64,000 bases of DNA, taken from Desulfosudis oleivorans (GTDB lineage: Bacteria; Desulfobacterota; Desulfobacteria; Desulfobacterales; SURF-7). Location: the NCBI GenBank assembly GCA_020723325.1, contig DYJD01000001.1, positions 1 through 64,000 on the forward strand, written 5' to 3'. Under the pieces are notes generated by a model, which searched no databases, was not told where the DNA came from, and was given only the letters and a program-made list of their open reading frames with translations. The translations under genes were made by a program, and so were the position numbers. Of the stretch, positions 25,479 through 34,968 are shown one piece after another (within the stretch, counting starts at the first letter, position 1; the number at the start of each line of letters is the position of its first letter).

Positions 25479-26786
25479 ATGAATCCCATTGCCCAGGAAC
25501 TGAATCAACATATTGAAAAGAATCAACCGATCATCATGGAAATGCTGTCTGAAATGGGCCGGAATCTGTTTTTTCCCAAAGGCATTCTCAGTCAGAGCGC
25601 CGAGGCCAAGCAAAAGGCCCATAAGCTGAATGCCACCATCGGCATTGCCACGGAAGCCGGGGGGATCATGCATTTCCCTTCCATCATGGGGGCAATGGGC
25701 GGGCTCAAACCGGAAGAGGCCCTGACCTATGCCCCATCCTTTGGCATCCCGGCCCTGCGCAAAGCCTGGCAACAGGCCATCTTTGAAAAAAATCCTTCCC
25801 TGGCGGGCCGGACCATCAGTCTGCCGGTGGTAACCTGCGGCATCACCCATGCCCTCAGCATTTTCGGCGATGTGTGGGTCAACCCCGGTGACGTGATCAT
25901 TCTGCCGGAAATGATGTGGGGCAATTACAACATGATTTTCGGCGTGCGCAAAGGCGCCCGGGTGAAAACCTATGAATTGTTTTATCCTGCCGGCGGATTT
26001 AATCTTTCGGCTTTTGAGGAATGCGTACGCCGGGAAGCAGCCGCGAACAAGAAAATAATCGTTCTGCTGAATTTTCCGCATAATCCCAGCGGCTATACGG
26101 TTTCTGCCGAGGAAGGCGCCCGCATCGCGGACATTCTTACGGATGTGGCGGCCAAAGGGACTAAAGTTATTGCCGTGACCGACGATGCCTATTTCGGCTT
26201 GTTCTACGAGAAGGAAACCATGAAGGAGTCCCTGTTTACTTCCCTGTGCGACCGTCAGGAGAATTTGCTGGCAGTGAAGCTGGATGGGGCCACCAAGGAG
26301 AATTATGTCTGGGGCCTGCGGGTGGGTTTCATTACTTACGGCGCCAAGCTCAGAGGCGAAGCAGCACCGGTCTACGACGCCCTGGAGCGTAAGACCGCCG
26401 GGGCCATCCGGGGCAGCATTTCCAATGCTTCCCACATGGGGCAGACCCTCATCCTCAAATCCATGCAGAGTGCCGAATATCAGCAGGAGAAGGCCGAGAA
26501 GTTCGCCATTCTGAAAAGCCGTGCCAACCGCGTGAAAGCAGTGTTGGCCGACCCCAAATATCAGGAAGCCTGGGATGTCTACCCCTTTAATTCCGGTTAT
26601 TTCATGTGTATCCGACTCAAGACCGTGAAAGCCGAAGCCCTGCGTTGCCATTTGCTGGACCGCTATGGTGTGGGACTCATCGCCCTGGGCGAAGGCAACC
26701 TGCGCGTGGCCTTTTCCTGCCTGGAGGAGAAGGAAATACCCGAGTTGTTTGATATCGTGCTGCAGGGGGTGAAGGATCTGAGCTGA
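25479..26786 (+). CDS. PLP-dependent aminotransferase class I/II
   Basis: This 435-residue fold-type I aminotransferase shows NFPHNPSGYTVS (substrate and PLP contact), TDDAYFGLFY, and GATKENYVWGLRVGF with the likely Schiff-base lysine K273. The arginine in GLRVGF is also conserved. The amino donor and acceptor cannot be told from sequence. The ATG at 25479 follows AAGGAAGAGC. A terminator hairpin lies directly upstream with no room for a promoter between, so transcription must read through it or start before it. The frame runs on upstream through the terminator but is not coding there. Confidence 0.88.
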   Translation: MNPIAQELNQHIEKNQPIIMEMLSEMGRNLFFPKGILSQSAEAKQKAHKLNATIGIATEAGGIMHFPSIMGAMGGLKPEEALTYAPSFGIPALRKAWQQAIFEKNPSLAGRTISLPVVTCGITHALSIFGDVWVNPGDVIILPEMMWGNYNMIFGVRKGARVKTYELFYPAGGFNLSAFEECVRREAAANKKIIVLLNFPHNPSGYTVSAEEGARIADILTDVAAKGTKVIAVTDDAYFGLFYEKETMKESLFTSLCDRQENLLAVKLDGATKENYVWGLRVGFITYGAKLRGEAAPVYDALERKTAGAIRGSISNASHMGQTLILKSMQSAEYQQEKAEKFAILKSRANRVKAVLADPKYQEAWDVYPFNSGYFMCIRLKTVKAEALRCHLLDRYGVGLIALGEGNLRVAFSCLEEKEIPELFDIVLQGVKDLS

Positions 26787-26798
26787 ACAACAGGATAA

Positions 26799-26833
26799 GC
26801 GAATATCGAATAGCGAACAAGGAACCGCAGAAT
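26799..26833. repeat. 35-base dispersed repeat, copy 1
   Basis: It begins GCGAATATCGAATAGCGAAC and ends GGAACCGCAGAAT. An inverted copy with a single mismatch lies at 61033-61067, more than 34 kb away. Confidence 0.75.
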
Positions 26834-26854
26834 GAGGAAGGGCTGCAAAAAAAC

Positions 26855-29800
26855 TCAGGGATGTTGGGGCGGATTCTGATTCAGAGCGTCCCGGACAGCC
26901 TTGGCCAGCTCGGCCAGGCGGATGGGCTTATTCAGGACAAGGGCGCGGGCTTTTTCTTCCATACCGGCGCCGGCCTGTTTTCTGTCAAAACCGGTGCAAA
27001 CGATGGCTGGAAAAGCCGGCCGGCTTTTCCGGATTTCCAGGATGAGGGTTTCACCGGTCATGTGGGGCATGGTCAAATCCGTGATGACCAAGTCAAAGTG
27101 ATCCGGTCGGGATTGGAAGGCGTTAAGGGCCGCCAGCGGGTCGGTGTATGTTTCCACATCATATCCCAGGCTTTGCAACATGTCCCGGCCGATATCCACT
27201 AGAAAATGTTCATCGTCCACAAACAAGACCTTGCCCTTGCCTGTGGGAACGTCTTCCTGGATCTGTTCCTGGTCATTTAATTGGGCTTCGATTACCGGGA
27301 AGTAAATTTCAAACAAGGAGCCTTCACCGACTTTACTGGACACCCGGATCATTCCGCCGTGGGCCTTGACGATCCCATGTACCATGGCCAGGCCCATGCC
27401 GGTGCCGTCGCCCACGTCCTTGGTGGTGAAATAGGGTTCAAAGATGCGTTCCAGGGTGGCGCTGTCCATGCCGGTACCTGTGTCGCGCACGGATAGTTTC
27501 AGATAGCGCCCGGCTTTTTCCATTTCAGGGTCTTGCTCATGACCGGCTTCCATCACGGCAACAACCAAGGCAACTTCCAAAATTCCGCCGTTCTTGCTCA
27601 TGGCATGGGCCGCATTGGTGCACAGGTTCATCAAGACCTGATGAATTTGGGTTTGATCCGCCACTACGATTCCCAGATTGGAGCCGATATTTTGATGAAT
27701 TTCAATGGTGGCTGGCAGGGAGGCGCGCAACAATTTCAGTGCCTCTTTGATGATGATACTGATGTCGCAGGGGATTTTTTGGCTTTTTTCCTGACGGCTG
27801 AAAAGCAGGATCTGCTGGACCAGGCTTTTGGCCCGTTGGCTGGCGGCATGAATATGATCCAGGTATTTTGATATTTTGTCGTTTTCAAGGCTGTAGCGCT
27901 GGGCCAACTGGGTATAGCCGAAAATTGCACTGAGAATATTATTGAAATCATGGGCAATGCCGCCGGCCAGGGTGCCGATGGCTTCCATTTTTTGCGCCTG
28001 GCGCAGTTCGCCCTCGAGCTTTTCTTTTTCCTCTTTCATGCGCAGCCGATCGGTAATATCCCGGGCAATACCCTGGGTGCCGATGAAGATTTCTGCGCCG
28101 GTGGGGTCGCTGTGATAGATTCCTTCGGCAGTGACGGCGAACCTGGGACAGACCGGATTGTCTTCCTTGGACAGCAGGCGGATTTCCAGGTGCTTTGTCT
28201 TGCGGTTGCCGGTCCGGCGTTCGTTTACCCGTGTGTCGGCCATGGCGCGATCGTCCGGATGGACTAGGTCCATGATGTTCCGGCCGATCCAGTCCGCCGG
28301 AGCATGGCTGTATGCTGAGAGGGCTTCACTGATGAAGACGATGCGGCCCTGGCTGTCCAGGCGATAGACGATATCCGGAATGGACCCGAGAATGGTGTTC
28401 AGCTCTTCCTTGGATTCCCGCAGTTCCCGTTCCGCTTGTTTCTGGTCGGTGATATCGGGAAAAACAACAATGCCGGCCACAATCTTGCCCACGGAGTTGA
28501 GTATGGGGGCTGCATTGACCAGCACCCAGCGCCTTGATCCGTCCGGCCGCTGAAGGATGATCTCCAGGTTGCGTACAGTTATTCCATGGAGGACAGCCTG
28601 GGGCAAAGGCAGTTCTTCGGGTTTGTACAAAGTGCCGTCGGGATGAAAGACCTGCCAATGCATGGGGTGCATTTCCGCCGGGATATCGGTGAGGGCCCGG
28701 GGCAATCCATCACGGATGCCCAAAGCCGCTGAATTGGCGATGCGTATTTTTACATCCGGGGCGTCGGCCACAATGATGCCGGCCGGCGAATGCCCGATGG
28801 CAATGAGCAACAAGGATTGAATTTTAGCCAGTTCCTCTTCCACTTTTTTGCGGGCGCTGATGTCCCGAACAGCGGCCAGAACGCATTCCCGGTCGCCGAT
28901 TTTGGATTTGATCAGAGAAACCTCGCTCCAAAACAATTCGCCGTTTTTGCGCTTGGACAACCATTCAAAAAGTTGGGGTCCTTCCATGACCGCCTTGTTC
29001 AGCCAGCGGAAGGCATCGGCCTTTTCATAAGGAGCCTTGCCGTAGCTCAGCGCATCGGCCTTCAACTGAAGGGCTTCTTGATAATGATATCCGAACATGA
29101 GCAGCATGGAGCGGTTGACATCAATGATCCGGCCGTTTGTTATATCGCAAATGAAGATGGCGTCATTGGAGCCGTTGAAGATTTCCCGGTAGTTTTGTTC
29201 CGAAGTTTTAAGGGCCTTGGCGGCCTCCTTCCGTTCCACGATTTCCTGCTCAAGACGGGTGTTGACCTCAGTGAGATTTTTTTCACGATTCGCCACTTCC
29301 CGGGCCATTTCATTAAAGGCGGCGATGATGGTCTGAAGTTCCAGTTGCCGTACTGGTTTGGTTTCAAACTGATAATCACCGGTGCGGATGCGATCGATGT
29401 GCTTGAGCAGTTGATCAAGGGGATTGCGTAGAAAGACCCGTAACAGTAAACTGGTGGCAGTGACCATGACCAGCAGGATGACGCAAATGGAGATAATGCT
29501 GATCCCGATCAGTCGGTTGTTTTGCTGCACATAGGCCTTTCTGGACAAACCGATTAGAACATCACCGATGTGCATCTGGTTGTAGAAGATTTGTTCCTTT
29601 CTTTTAATGGCCGTGGGTTCCAGGTTTTTTCTCTCTTGGAAAAAAATCATGCCTTGGGGGGCGGTGATCCGCAATTCGGTGACCAGTTCATTTTCCAGCA
29701 GGGTATTGCAGATTTTGCTGATACTGTTTTCGTCCAGATTCCAAATGGGCAGCTCCAGGCTGTTTTGCAGGTAGGCCACCAACTCGCCGGTCTTCTGCTG

Positions 29801-29932
29801 CCAGTTCTTTTCCGAACTATATGTCAGGAAATAAAAATTCAGGGCAATTATTACAATGGACACCAGGGTGATGACAATCACCAGACTGATGGCCAGATCG
29901 CCGGATATGGTTGTTTTGGCGTGCTTGCTCAT
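26855..29932 (-). CDS. Membrane hybrid sensor histidine kinase (HAMP, three PAS, HisKA, HATPase, REC)
   Basis: This 1025-residue sensor has helices near residues 13-33 and 135-165 enclosing a periplasmic sensor segment, then HAMP, a coiled coil and three PAS/PAC units (about 245-370, 375-500 and 515-640). The phosphoacceptor is H661 in AGGIAHDFNN. The HATPase has a glycine-rich DTGTGMD and GMGLAMVHGIV. A C-terminal receiver carries D952 in VITDLTMPHMTG. The class (HDFNN H-box) is common in deltaproteobacteria. No adjacent response regulator is present, so the output is unknown. Start chosen at 29932, giving the transmembrane helix near the N-terminus. Confidence 0.92.
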   Translation of the reverse strand: MSKHAKTTISGDLAISLVIVITLVSIVIIALNFYFLTYSSEKNWQQKTGELVAYLQNSLELPIWNLDENSISKICNTLLENELVTELRITAPQGMIFFQERKNLEPTAIKRKEQIFYNQMHIGDVLIGLSRKAYVQQNNRLIGISIISICVILLVMVTATSLLLRVFLRNPLDQLLKHIDRIRTGDYQFETKPVRQLELQTIIAAFNEMAREVANREKNLTEVNTRLEQEIVERKEAAKALKTSEQNYREIFNGSNDAIFICDITNGRIIDVNRSMLLMFGYHYQEALQLKADALSYGKAPYEKADAFRWLNKAVMEGPQLFEWLSKRKNGELFWSEVSLIKSKIGDRECVLAAVRDISARKKVEEELAKIQSLLLIAIGHSPAGIIVADAPDVKIRIANSAALGIRDGLPRALTDIPAEMHPMHWQVFHPDGTLYKPEELPLPQAVLHGITVRNLEIILQRPDGSRRWVLVNAAPILNSVGKIVAGIVVFPDITDQKQAERELRESKEELNTILGSIPDIVYRLDSQGRIVFISEALSAYSHAPADWIGRNIMDLVHPDDRAMADTRVNERRTGNRKTKHLEIRLLSKEDNPVCPRFAVTAEGIYHSDPTGAEIFIGTQGIARDITDRLRMKEEKEKLEGELRQAQKMEAIGTLAGGIAHDFNNILSAIFGYTQLAQRYSLENDKISKYLDHIHAASQRAKSLVQQILLFSRQEKSQKIPCDISIIIKEALKLLRASLPATIEIHQNIGSNLGIVVADQTQIHQVLMNLCTNAAHAMSKNGGILEVALVVAVMEAGHEQDPEMEKAGRYLKLSVRDTGTGMDSATLERIFEPYFTTKDVGDGTGMGLAMVHGIVKAHGGMIRVSSKVGEGSLFEIYFPVIEAQLNDQEQIQEDVPTGKGKVLFVDDEHFLVDIGRDMLQSLGYDVETYTDPLAALNAFQSRPDHFDLVITDLTMPHMTGETLILEIRKSRPAFPAIVCTGFDRKQAGAGMEEKARALVLNKPIRLAELAKAVRDALNQNPPQHP

Positions 29933-30024
29933 GGAATCGGATGGAATCGATTGTTGTTGTCGGGTTGTGCTTCAAACCAAAAGCATTATAGTTCAAATTG
30001 TTTTATGGTGTCAAACAACCTTCT

Positions 30025-31884
30025 TCATTTGTACAGGTCTTCCAGTTCCAGCTTTGTCTCGATAGCCCGCTCTTCCCGCTCCAGCCTGAGGGTATAACGA
30101 GTGCCGGCCTTTTCCCGTAAAAGACGATATACCGGCACCAGGCCGGAAAAATAGGCAAGGTCGATGCCATTGATTGCCACCAGGGTGTCGCCGGGCCGGA
30201 TGCCGGCCTTTTGCGCCGGGGATCCGGGGGCCACCAGGATGACCCTGGGATAACCGGTATCCATCCAGCCGATGAATATGCCGCTTTTATCCATTTCCGG
30301 GGCCTGGTTGAAACCCGCGCCTTTTTCAAGGATGATCTGCTGGCGGCTGTAATCCAGGTAGAGGATGAAATGGCGCAACAAGGAATTGCCGATATTGCCG
30401 ATGGTTTCAGCCCGGACCCCGGCGCCGGTGTCGGAGGCAAGCGGTACATTGATATAGGGCCCATCAATGGTGAGGCCGCCCAGATCAAAAGTGCGGAAGC
30501 GCACTGTTCGTTCCCGAAATTCCCCGGCCATGCCCCGGCTGATGCGCTCAACCCCCTCCCGTTGCATTAGATTGTTGCTTTGCGCAAAGGGGAAATTAAA
30601 GGAGGAACTGAAGGCCCCCAGGTCGATGGTCCATTGGCCTTGGTATTTTCCATCCACAGCGGCGGGTAGGCAAAAGGTTTTGTATTTCAGCGGGGCCTCC
30701 AAGCGCACCCCCTTGCCGTTATATTGGAAAGTTTCCGGGGTAAAAAAAGAGATGAAGTTCTTGTCATAGTCAATGCGGGTGACAAAACGCGACAGGAAGT
30801 CAAAGCCCAGGATGCCCACGGCCGCCGGTTCATGAAAACCGGCAGCCAAGCCTTCATAGGCAAAAATTTTTTGGGAGTTCATTTGGATGCAGCCCACTTG
30901 ATAGGCCGGCAGGTCAACAAACCCAAGATCGAAATTGTTGCCGTAGCCGTGGCCGCGGATGCGGCCTTGGGACCGGGCGCCGATTTCCTCTGCAAAGGCG
31001 GCATCCACCACCGACATGGAGGCGCCGCTGTCCAGCAGCCACAAGCGGATTTCGCAATTGATTTTCACCGGCAGATAGATGTTGTTTTCAATCAACTGGA
31101 TGGGGATATCTTCACAGCGGTCGCCCTTACTGAAGCGCATATCCGGCTTGTCGTCGGCGGGTGTTTCGAAAATCGCCTGCGCCGGCCGGGGATTGGGGAT
31201 GAAACGCTCCATACTGATGATGATTTCCCGTTCCAGGGGATGAATGCGGGTCACTTCGAAAAAAGGGTGAAGCAGGCCTTCCACTTCACGAAAATCGGAA
31301 AAGCGGGTTTCGATTTCCATGTCCGGTTGCTTGAGCACCTGGCGGAGCTGATGATAATTCTTTGCATCGAAATACGAACGGCAGATGTCTTTGTTCAGCC
31401 GGTTGGTGGTGCGGACCACATGACAAGGCCGGTCATCCACAATCTGAAGACCTTCATAGGTCAGATTGAAAAAATCCGAACCAGGATCAAGATGCTCGAA
31501 ATTTTCAAGACGGATCTGGACTTCACGGCGCCGGATGGTATCCGGATCACGCTGGATCAGCACCTTGCCGTTGACATCCTTGACCCAGGCCTGGTTGCCG
31601 TCATCACCGGAAGCCTGATGAAAAACCGGATATTCTTCATCCAGGCGGAAAAAAATCGGATGGGCTTCCCATTGCTTGAAAGTTCCGGTGAGGCCGTCGT
31701 AGACAATGCGGCCTTCCGAATATCCGCTTTGGAGGGCTTTTAGTCGTTCCAGGCCGCCCACGGCTTCGTAATGCCGCTTGAAAATTTCACGCGGATCAGG
31801 CTCCTCTGCCCGGGCCGGCGAGCATGCGACCAGGAGCGGCAGCAGACAGCCGATTAAAAACAAGAAACGGGGCAGGTGCGGCAT
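30025..31884 (-). CDS. Exported retropepsin-like aspartyl protease with C-terminal PDZ domain
   Basis: The ATG at 31884 gives 619 residues with a signal sequence (FLFLIGCLLPLLVACSPARA) that also fits a lipobox. The middle of the protein has LWLLDSGASMSVVD with the DSGAS motif at 285-289, typical of single-domain aspartyl proteases. A second region, GQWTIDLGAFSSS, resembles the paired half with the Asp-Thr/Ser-Gly replaced by DLG. The last ~85 residues form a PDZ domain (VAPGSPAQKAGIRPGDTLVAI). Such proteins are common in deltaproteobacteria with no known substrate. It follows the adenosine-specific kinase gene by 34 bases on the same strand. Confidence 0.82.
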   Translation of the reverse strand: MPHLPRFLFLIGCLLPLLVACSPARAEEPDPREIFKRHYEAVGGLERLKALQSGYSEGRIVYDGLTGTFKQWEAHPIFFRLDEEYPVFHQASGDDGNQAWVKDVNGKVLIQRDPDTIRRREVQIRLENFEHLDPGSDFFNLTYEGLQIVDDRPCHVVRTTNRLNKDICRSYFDAKNYHQLRQVLKQPDMEIETRFSDFREVEGLLHPFFEVTRIHPLEREIIISMERFIPNPRPAQAIFETPADDKPDMRFSKGDRCEDIPIQLIENNIYLPVKINCEIRLWLLDSGASMSVVDAAFAEEIGARSQGRIRGHGYGNNFDLGFVDLPAYQVGCIQMNSQKIFAYEGLAAGFHEPAAVGILGFDFLSRFVTRIDYDKNFISFFTPETFQYNGKGVRLEAPLKYKTFCLPAAVDGKYQGQWTIDLGAFSSSFNFPFAQSNNLMQREGVERISRGMAGEFRERTVRFRTFDLGGLTIDGPYINVPLASDTGAGVRAETIGNIGNSLLRHFILYLDYSRQQIILEKGAGFNQAPEMDKSGIFIGWMDTGYPRVILVAPGSPAQKAGIRPGDTLVAINGIDLAYFSGLVPVYRLLREKAGTRYTLRLEREERAIETKLELEDLYK

Positions 31885-31918
31885 GGGTGGCTTTGCAACA
31901 GTCAAAAGACCGAAAGTT

Positions 31919-32401
31919 TTATTGTTTATAGCCGAAACGGCGCAGCAGTTGGCGCCGGGCGGCGATGTCTTCCGGGCTTTCCACGCCCTTGGAGGCAAAG
32001 CCGTCGATGACGCCGAGAATGCCCCGGCCTTGCCGGGTTTCAGCGATCACTACCTCAACCGGGTTGGCGGTGGCGCAGTAAATGCGGCAGACTTCCGGCA
32101 CATTCTTAATGGCATTCAAAACATTGATGGGGAAAATGTCCTTCATGAATAGAATGAAACAGTGTCCGGCCGAAAGCAGCAACGCATTTTTCCGGGCCAG
32201 CTCGGTCAAGGCCTCATCCGTACCGGTATGGCGGATCAGGCATTTGTCGGAAGCCTCGCAAAAGGCCACGCCGAATTTGGCCATAGGCACGCTGTTCACC
32301 ATGGCCTCATAAATGTCTTCAACGGTTTTGATGAAATGGGACTGGCCCAGGATCAGGTTCAGGTGGTCGGGGTTCTCGATGGCAACAGTCTTTAATTCCA
32401 T
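31919..32401 (-). CDS. Adenosine-specific kinase family protein
   Basis: This 160-residue protein belongs to the adenosine-specific kinase family (PF04008), small proteins first studied from hyperthermophiles, with adenosine and ATP binding reported. The N-terminal [20 protein letters not shown] and [28 protein letters not shown]-type segments (here [20 protein letters not shown] and RGILGVIDG) are strongly conserved. The ATG at 32401 follows AAAGGAGG by 5 bases, so it was preferred over an upstream start. Cellular role uncertain. It sits in a minus-strand run with the PDZ protein downstream. Confidence 0.88.
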   Translation of the reverse strand: [160 protein letters not shown]

Positions 32402-32487
32402 GGGGTCCTCCTTTGAATGGCAAGTGGTTTGAATGAAGTTGTGATGATAGCCTGTTTCCATAAAAAATGGAAGACATGGCCAGGAAA

Positions 32488-32574
32488 TCAGTGTTCTTCA
32501 TCTTCTGTCGCAATGCCGATGACTTCCTGAAGCTCGGACAAGGGCAGGCTTTTTATGTATACGTCTTTTCTCAA
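32488..32574 (-). CDS. Possible 28-residue peptide after the nitronate monooxygenase-like gene
   Basis: A TTG at 32574 with GAGG 6 bases upstream opens a short frame ending with SLPLSELQEVIGIATEDEEH. It begins 9 bases after the preceding stop, so coupling is conceivable. The sequence is not obviously random but I recognise no family. Treat as speculative. Confidence 0.2.
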   Translation of the reverse strand: MRKDVYIKSLPLSELQEVIGIATEDEEH

Positions 32575-32582
32575 TAGTCGCC

Positions 32583-33587
32583 TCAGTTCGCCTTGGTCCG
32601 GGCCAGGGCTTTTTGCAAGGCCGCCTCGGCCTCCCGGACCATGCGGGGAATCAGTTCGGCCACCGAGGGAATATCCTGGATCCGCCCCACGGACTGCCCG
32701 ATGGTGAGCATGGCTTCTTCAATATTGCCGTTTTGCCAGACCTTGCGGGCGCGTTCGCCGGAAATTAGGGGTAATAGTTCGGCAAGATCACCGTCCACTG
32801 CTTCGATGGCCTCGATCCGGCGCATGATGTCGTTGCGCAGGGCCCGCACCTGCAGGCCGAAGCCCTGAAGCAGCTTTTGCAGTTGCAGGGCCGTGTCGGT
32901 TTCGTTTTTTTCCAAAAGGGTTTGATAGATATTGGAATGCACCCCGCTTTCCTTGGTGGCCAAAAAGCGCGTGGCCATCATGATGCCGTCGGCTCCTAGA
33001 GCCAGGGCCGCTGCCAGACTTTTGCCGTCCGCCATGCCGCCGGCGGCCAGCACCGGGATGTTTACGGCTTCCACTACCTTAGGCACCAGAATGATGGTGG
33101 AGACATTGTCCTTGTGGGGGAAGCCGCCTTCCTCAAACCCGGCCACGGTGACAGCGTCGTAGCCCACTTTTTCCGCATGGAGGGCATGCTTGACCGTGCC
33201 GACCTTGTGCAGGACCTTGACCCCGGCCTGCTTGGCCATGGGCAGAAATTCCGCTCCCAGAAAAGTATCCACCGGTGCGCCGGCGATTTCTATGGCTTTC
33301 ACCTGCTTTTCGCAGCACACCCGGAAAAAATTCTGAAGCAAGGCAAGGGGCAGGCGAATGGAAGGCATGGTGGTGATATTGACAATGAAGGGGTGCGGGG
33401 TCAGGTCCCGGGTGCGGTCGATGGCCGCTCGCAGTTCGTCGGCGGAATTGTAATTGCCGGAAGTGAGGTTGCCCATGGCGCCGGTGTTGCTGATGGCCGC
33501 GGCCAGTTCCGGTGTTGCCAGCCACAACATGCCGCCGCACTGAATGGGGTAGCGAATGCCGAAAAGTTCGGTGATTCTGGTTTTCAT
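32583..33587 (-). CDS. Nitronate monooxygenase / 2-nitropropane dioxygenase-like flavoprotein
   Basis: This 334-residue TIM-barrel FMN protein begins TRITELFGIRYPIQCGGML and has AGGMADGKSLAAALALGADG and MATRFLATKESGVH, the FMN phosphate-binding and gate segments of the NMO family. The family includes nitronate monooxygenases and the related FabK-like enoyl reductases, and the catalytic His residue is not easily placed here. The ATG at 33587 follows AAGGATTGAGC; the frame extends 2 codons upstream. It is 36 bases after the C69 gene on the same strand. Confidence 0.85.
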   Translation of the reverse strand: MKTRITELFGIRYPIQCGGMLWLATPELAAAISNTGAMGNLTSGNYNSADELRAAIDRTRDLTPHPFIVNITTMPSIRLPLALLQNFFRVCCEKQVKAIEIAGAPVDTFLGAEFLPMAKQAGVKVLHKVGTVKHALHAEKVGYDAVTVAGFEEGGFPHKDNVSTIILVPKVVEAVNIPVLAAGGMADGKSLAAALALGADGIMMATRFLATKESGVHSNIYQTLLEKNETDTALQLQKLLQGFGLQVRALRNDIMRRIEAIEAVDGDLAELLPLISGERARKVWQNGNIEEAMLTIGQSVGRIQDIPSVAELIPRMVREAEAALQKALARTKAN

Positions 33588-33623
33588 GCTCAATCCTTTC
33601 TTTGCGATGGTGGAGGTATCTTT

Positions 33624-34955
33624 TTAGTAAGTCTTTTCTGGCATCGCGGCCTCGCGGTTCTGTTTTTTCCAGTAGTGCCGGAAACCCAAGCCATTGGGCC
33701 GCTGAATTGGATTGGACCGGATCTCTTCCAGCCATTTGGCAGTGGCGGCATCGGCGCGCTCAAAGGCCGTCCTGCTGAAATCAAAAAAAGCCTCCGGAGC
33801 CAATGTAGATGTCTCTGTGATGAAGCGTTTTTCCATTTGATCACGCTCCTGGTCAAAAATTTTCAGGCGGGTTTCCAGATCATGTAAAATCTGCCGGTGA
33901 AAATTTTCATGGCGCCACCACAGACTGCTCTCATCATACAACCGGCCCGGAGTGGGGCCTAAATCCGGCAGGCATTTTCCGGACAGGTGTATCGGCTTAA
34001 AGATGCCGGTGCACGGCGCGGCCGTGCCCGTGGCCCAGAAGATGCGGCGGTCCTTGTGCAATTGGGCCGCAAGGGAGGCGGTGGAACCAGAGTTGCGCGT
34101 GAGGCCGTTGCCGGCATGGGCGCAGATGTGGCTGGTCAGGAAGTGACGGTCGGGGCGGTAGGCTTGACCACCGTGATCACGCAACAGGGCAAAGGCGTCG
34201 GCCATGCCCAGGCCGCGGGTTGCATGCTTTTCTATCAATTCAAGGGCGCGGCTGCGGCGCTTACGGCAGGCGGAAAAGGTGGTAAAGAGCCGGTCCGAAT
34301 AGCATGCGGCGAAATTGAAGGTCCGGCCTTGCTTGAGCCGGCCCATCTTTTGGGCGGTGGTTACGGCATCCGGATGCAGGCGCTCATAATTTTCGCCGAT
34401 GGTAAGACCGTTGCTGATGGCATAGGCTTTTTGCACTTTTAGTGCGGCCCATAACCGGCCGGCGGTTTCCAGGACCCAGGCGCCGTTGGGGTCGGCGATG
34501 ATATAGCTGTTGTGATAAATCAGCCGCTGATCCTTATAGCCGCAGACGCCGCCCTGGCCATAGTCCGCCAGGAGCCGGATGATGGTTTCAAGGGCCTCTT
34601 CGGCCGTGCCGGCGCGTTCCAGGGCCAGCCGCAACAAATCCATGCCGGTGAGCCCTTTTTGACGCTCATAGGGCATCCTTGTAAAAACCGCTTCATTGCC
34701 GATGACCACGTCTTTTTCATTGGCACCCATTTCCGCCCCCCACATCCAGAAGGGGCGGGAAAGGAGCACGGCCTTGGTTGCCCTTGCCTGGGGAATGGTC
34801 ATATAGGTGCAGCGAAGCTCTGTCCCGGCCGGGAACAGGTTGGGGGGATGGAATTCCAGGGCCTGGGCTTCGTTGGGTTCCCGGTCGCTGTTTTTGCCGA
34901 AGATGACGGAACCGTCGGCAGTGACAGGCGCAAGGGCGATGAAGGTGTCACACAT
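33624..34955 (-). CDS. C69-family dipeptidase / secernin-like Ntn hydrolase
   Basis: This 443-residue protein starts MCDTFIALAPVTADGSVIFGKNSDREPNEAQ, shown here as MCDTFIALAP and FGKNSDREPNEAQ. Cys2 would be the nucleophile exposed after Met removal, and GKNSDR is the C69/secernin signature. WGAEMGANEKDVVIGNEAVF and YHNSYIIADPNGAWVLET are further family blocks. It should hydrolyse dipeptides or amide bonds in the cytoplasm, since no signal peptide is seen. GAGGGGAG precedes the ATG by 7 bases, and the gene starts 13 bases after the thioredoxin-HEAT gene. Confidence 0.9.
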   Translation of the reverse strand: MCDTFIALAPVTADGSVIFGKNSDREPNEAQALEFHPPNLFPAGTELRCTYMTIPQARATKAVLLSRPFWMWGAEMGANEKDVVIGNEAVFTRMPYERQKGLTGMDLLRLALERAGTAEEALETIIRLLADYGQGGVCGYKDQRLIYHNSYIIADPNGAWVLETAGRLWAALKVQKAYAISNGLTIGENYERLHPDAVTTAQKMGRLKQGRTFNFAACYSDRLFTTFSACRKRRSRALELIEKHATRGLGMADAFALLRDHGGQAYRPDRHFLTSHICAHAGNGLTRNSGSTASLAAQLHKDRRIFWATGTAAPCTGIFKPIHLSGKCLPDLGPTPGRLYDESSLWWRHENFHRQILHDLETRLKIFDQERDQMEKRFITETSTLAPEAFFDFSRTAFERADAATAKWLEEIRSNPIQRPNGLGFRHYWKKQNREAAMPEKTY

Positions 34956-34968
34956 GGTTCTACTCCCC

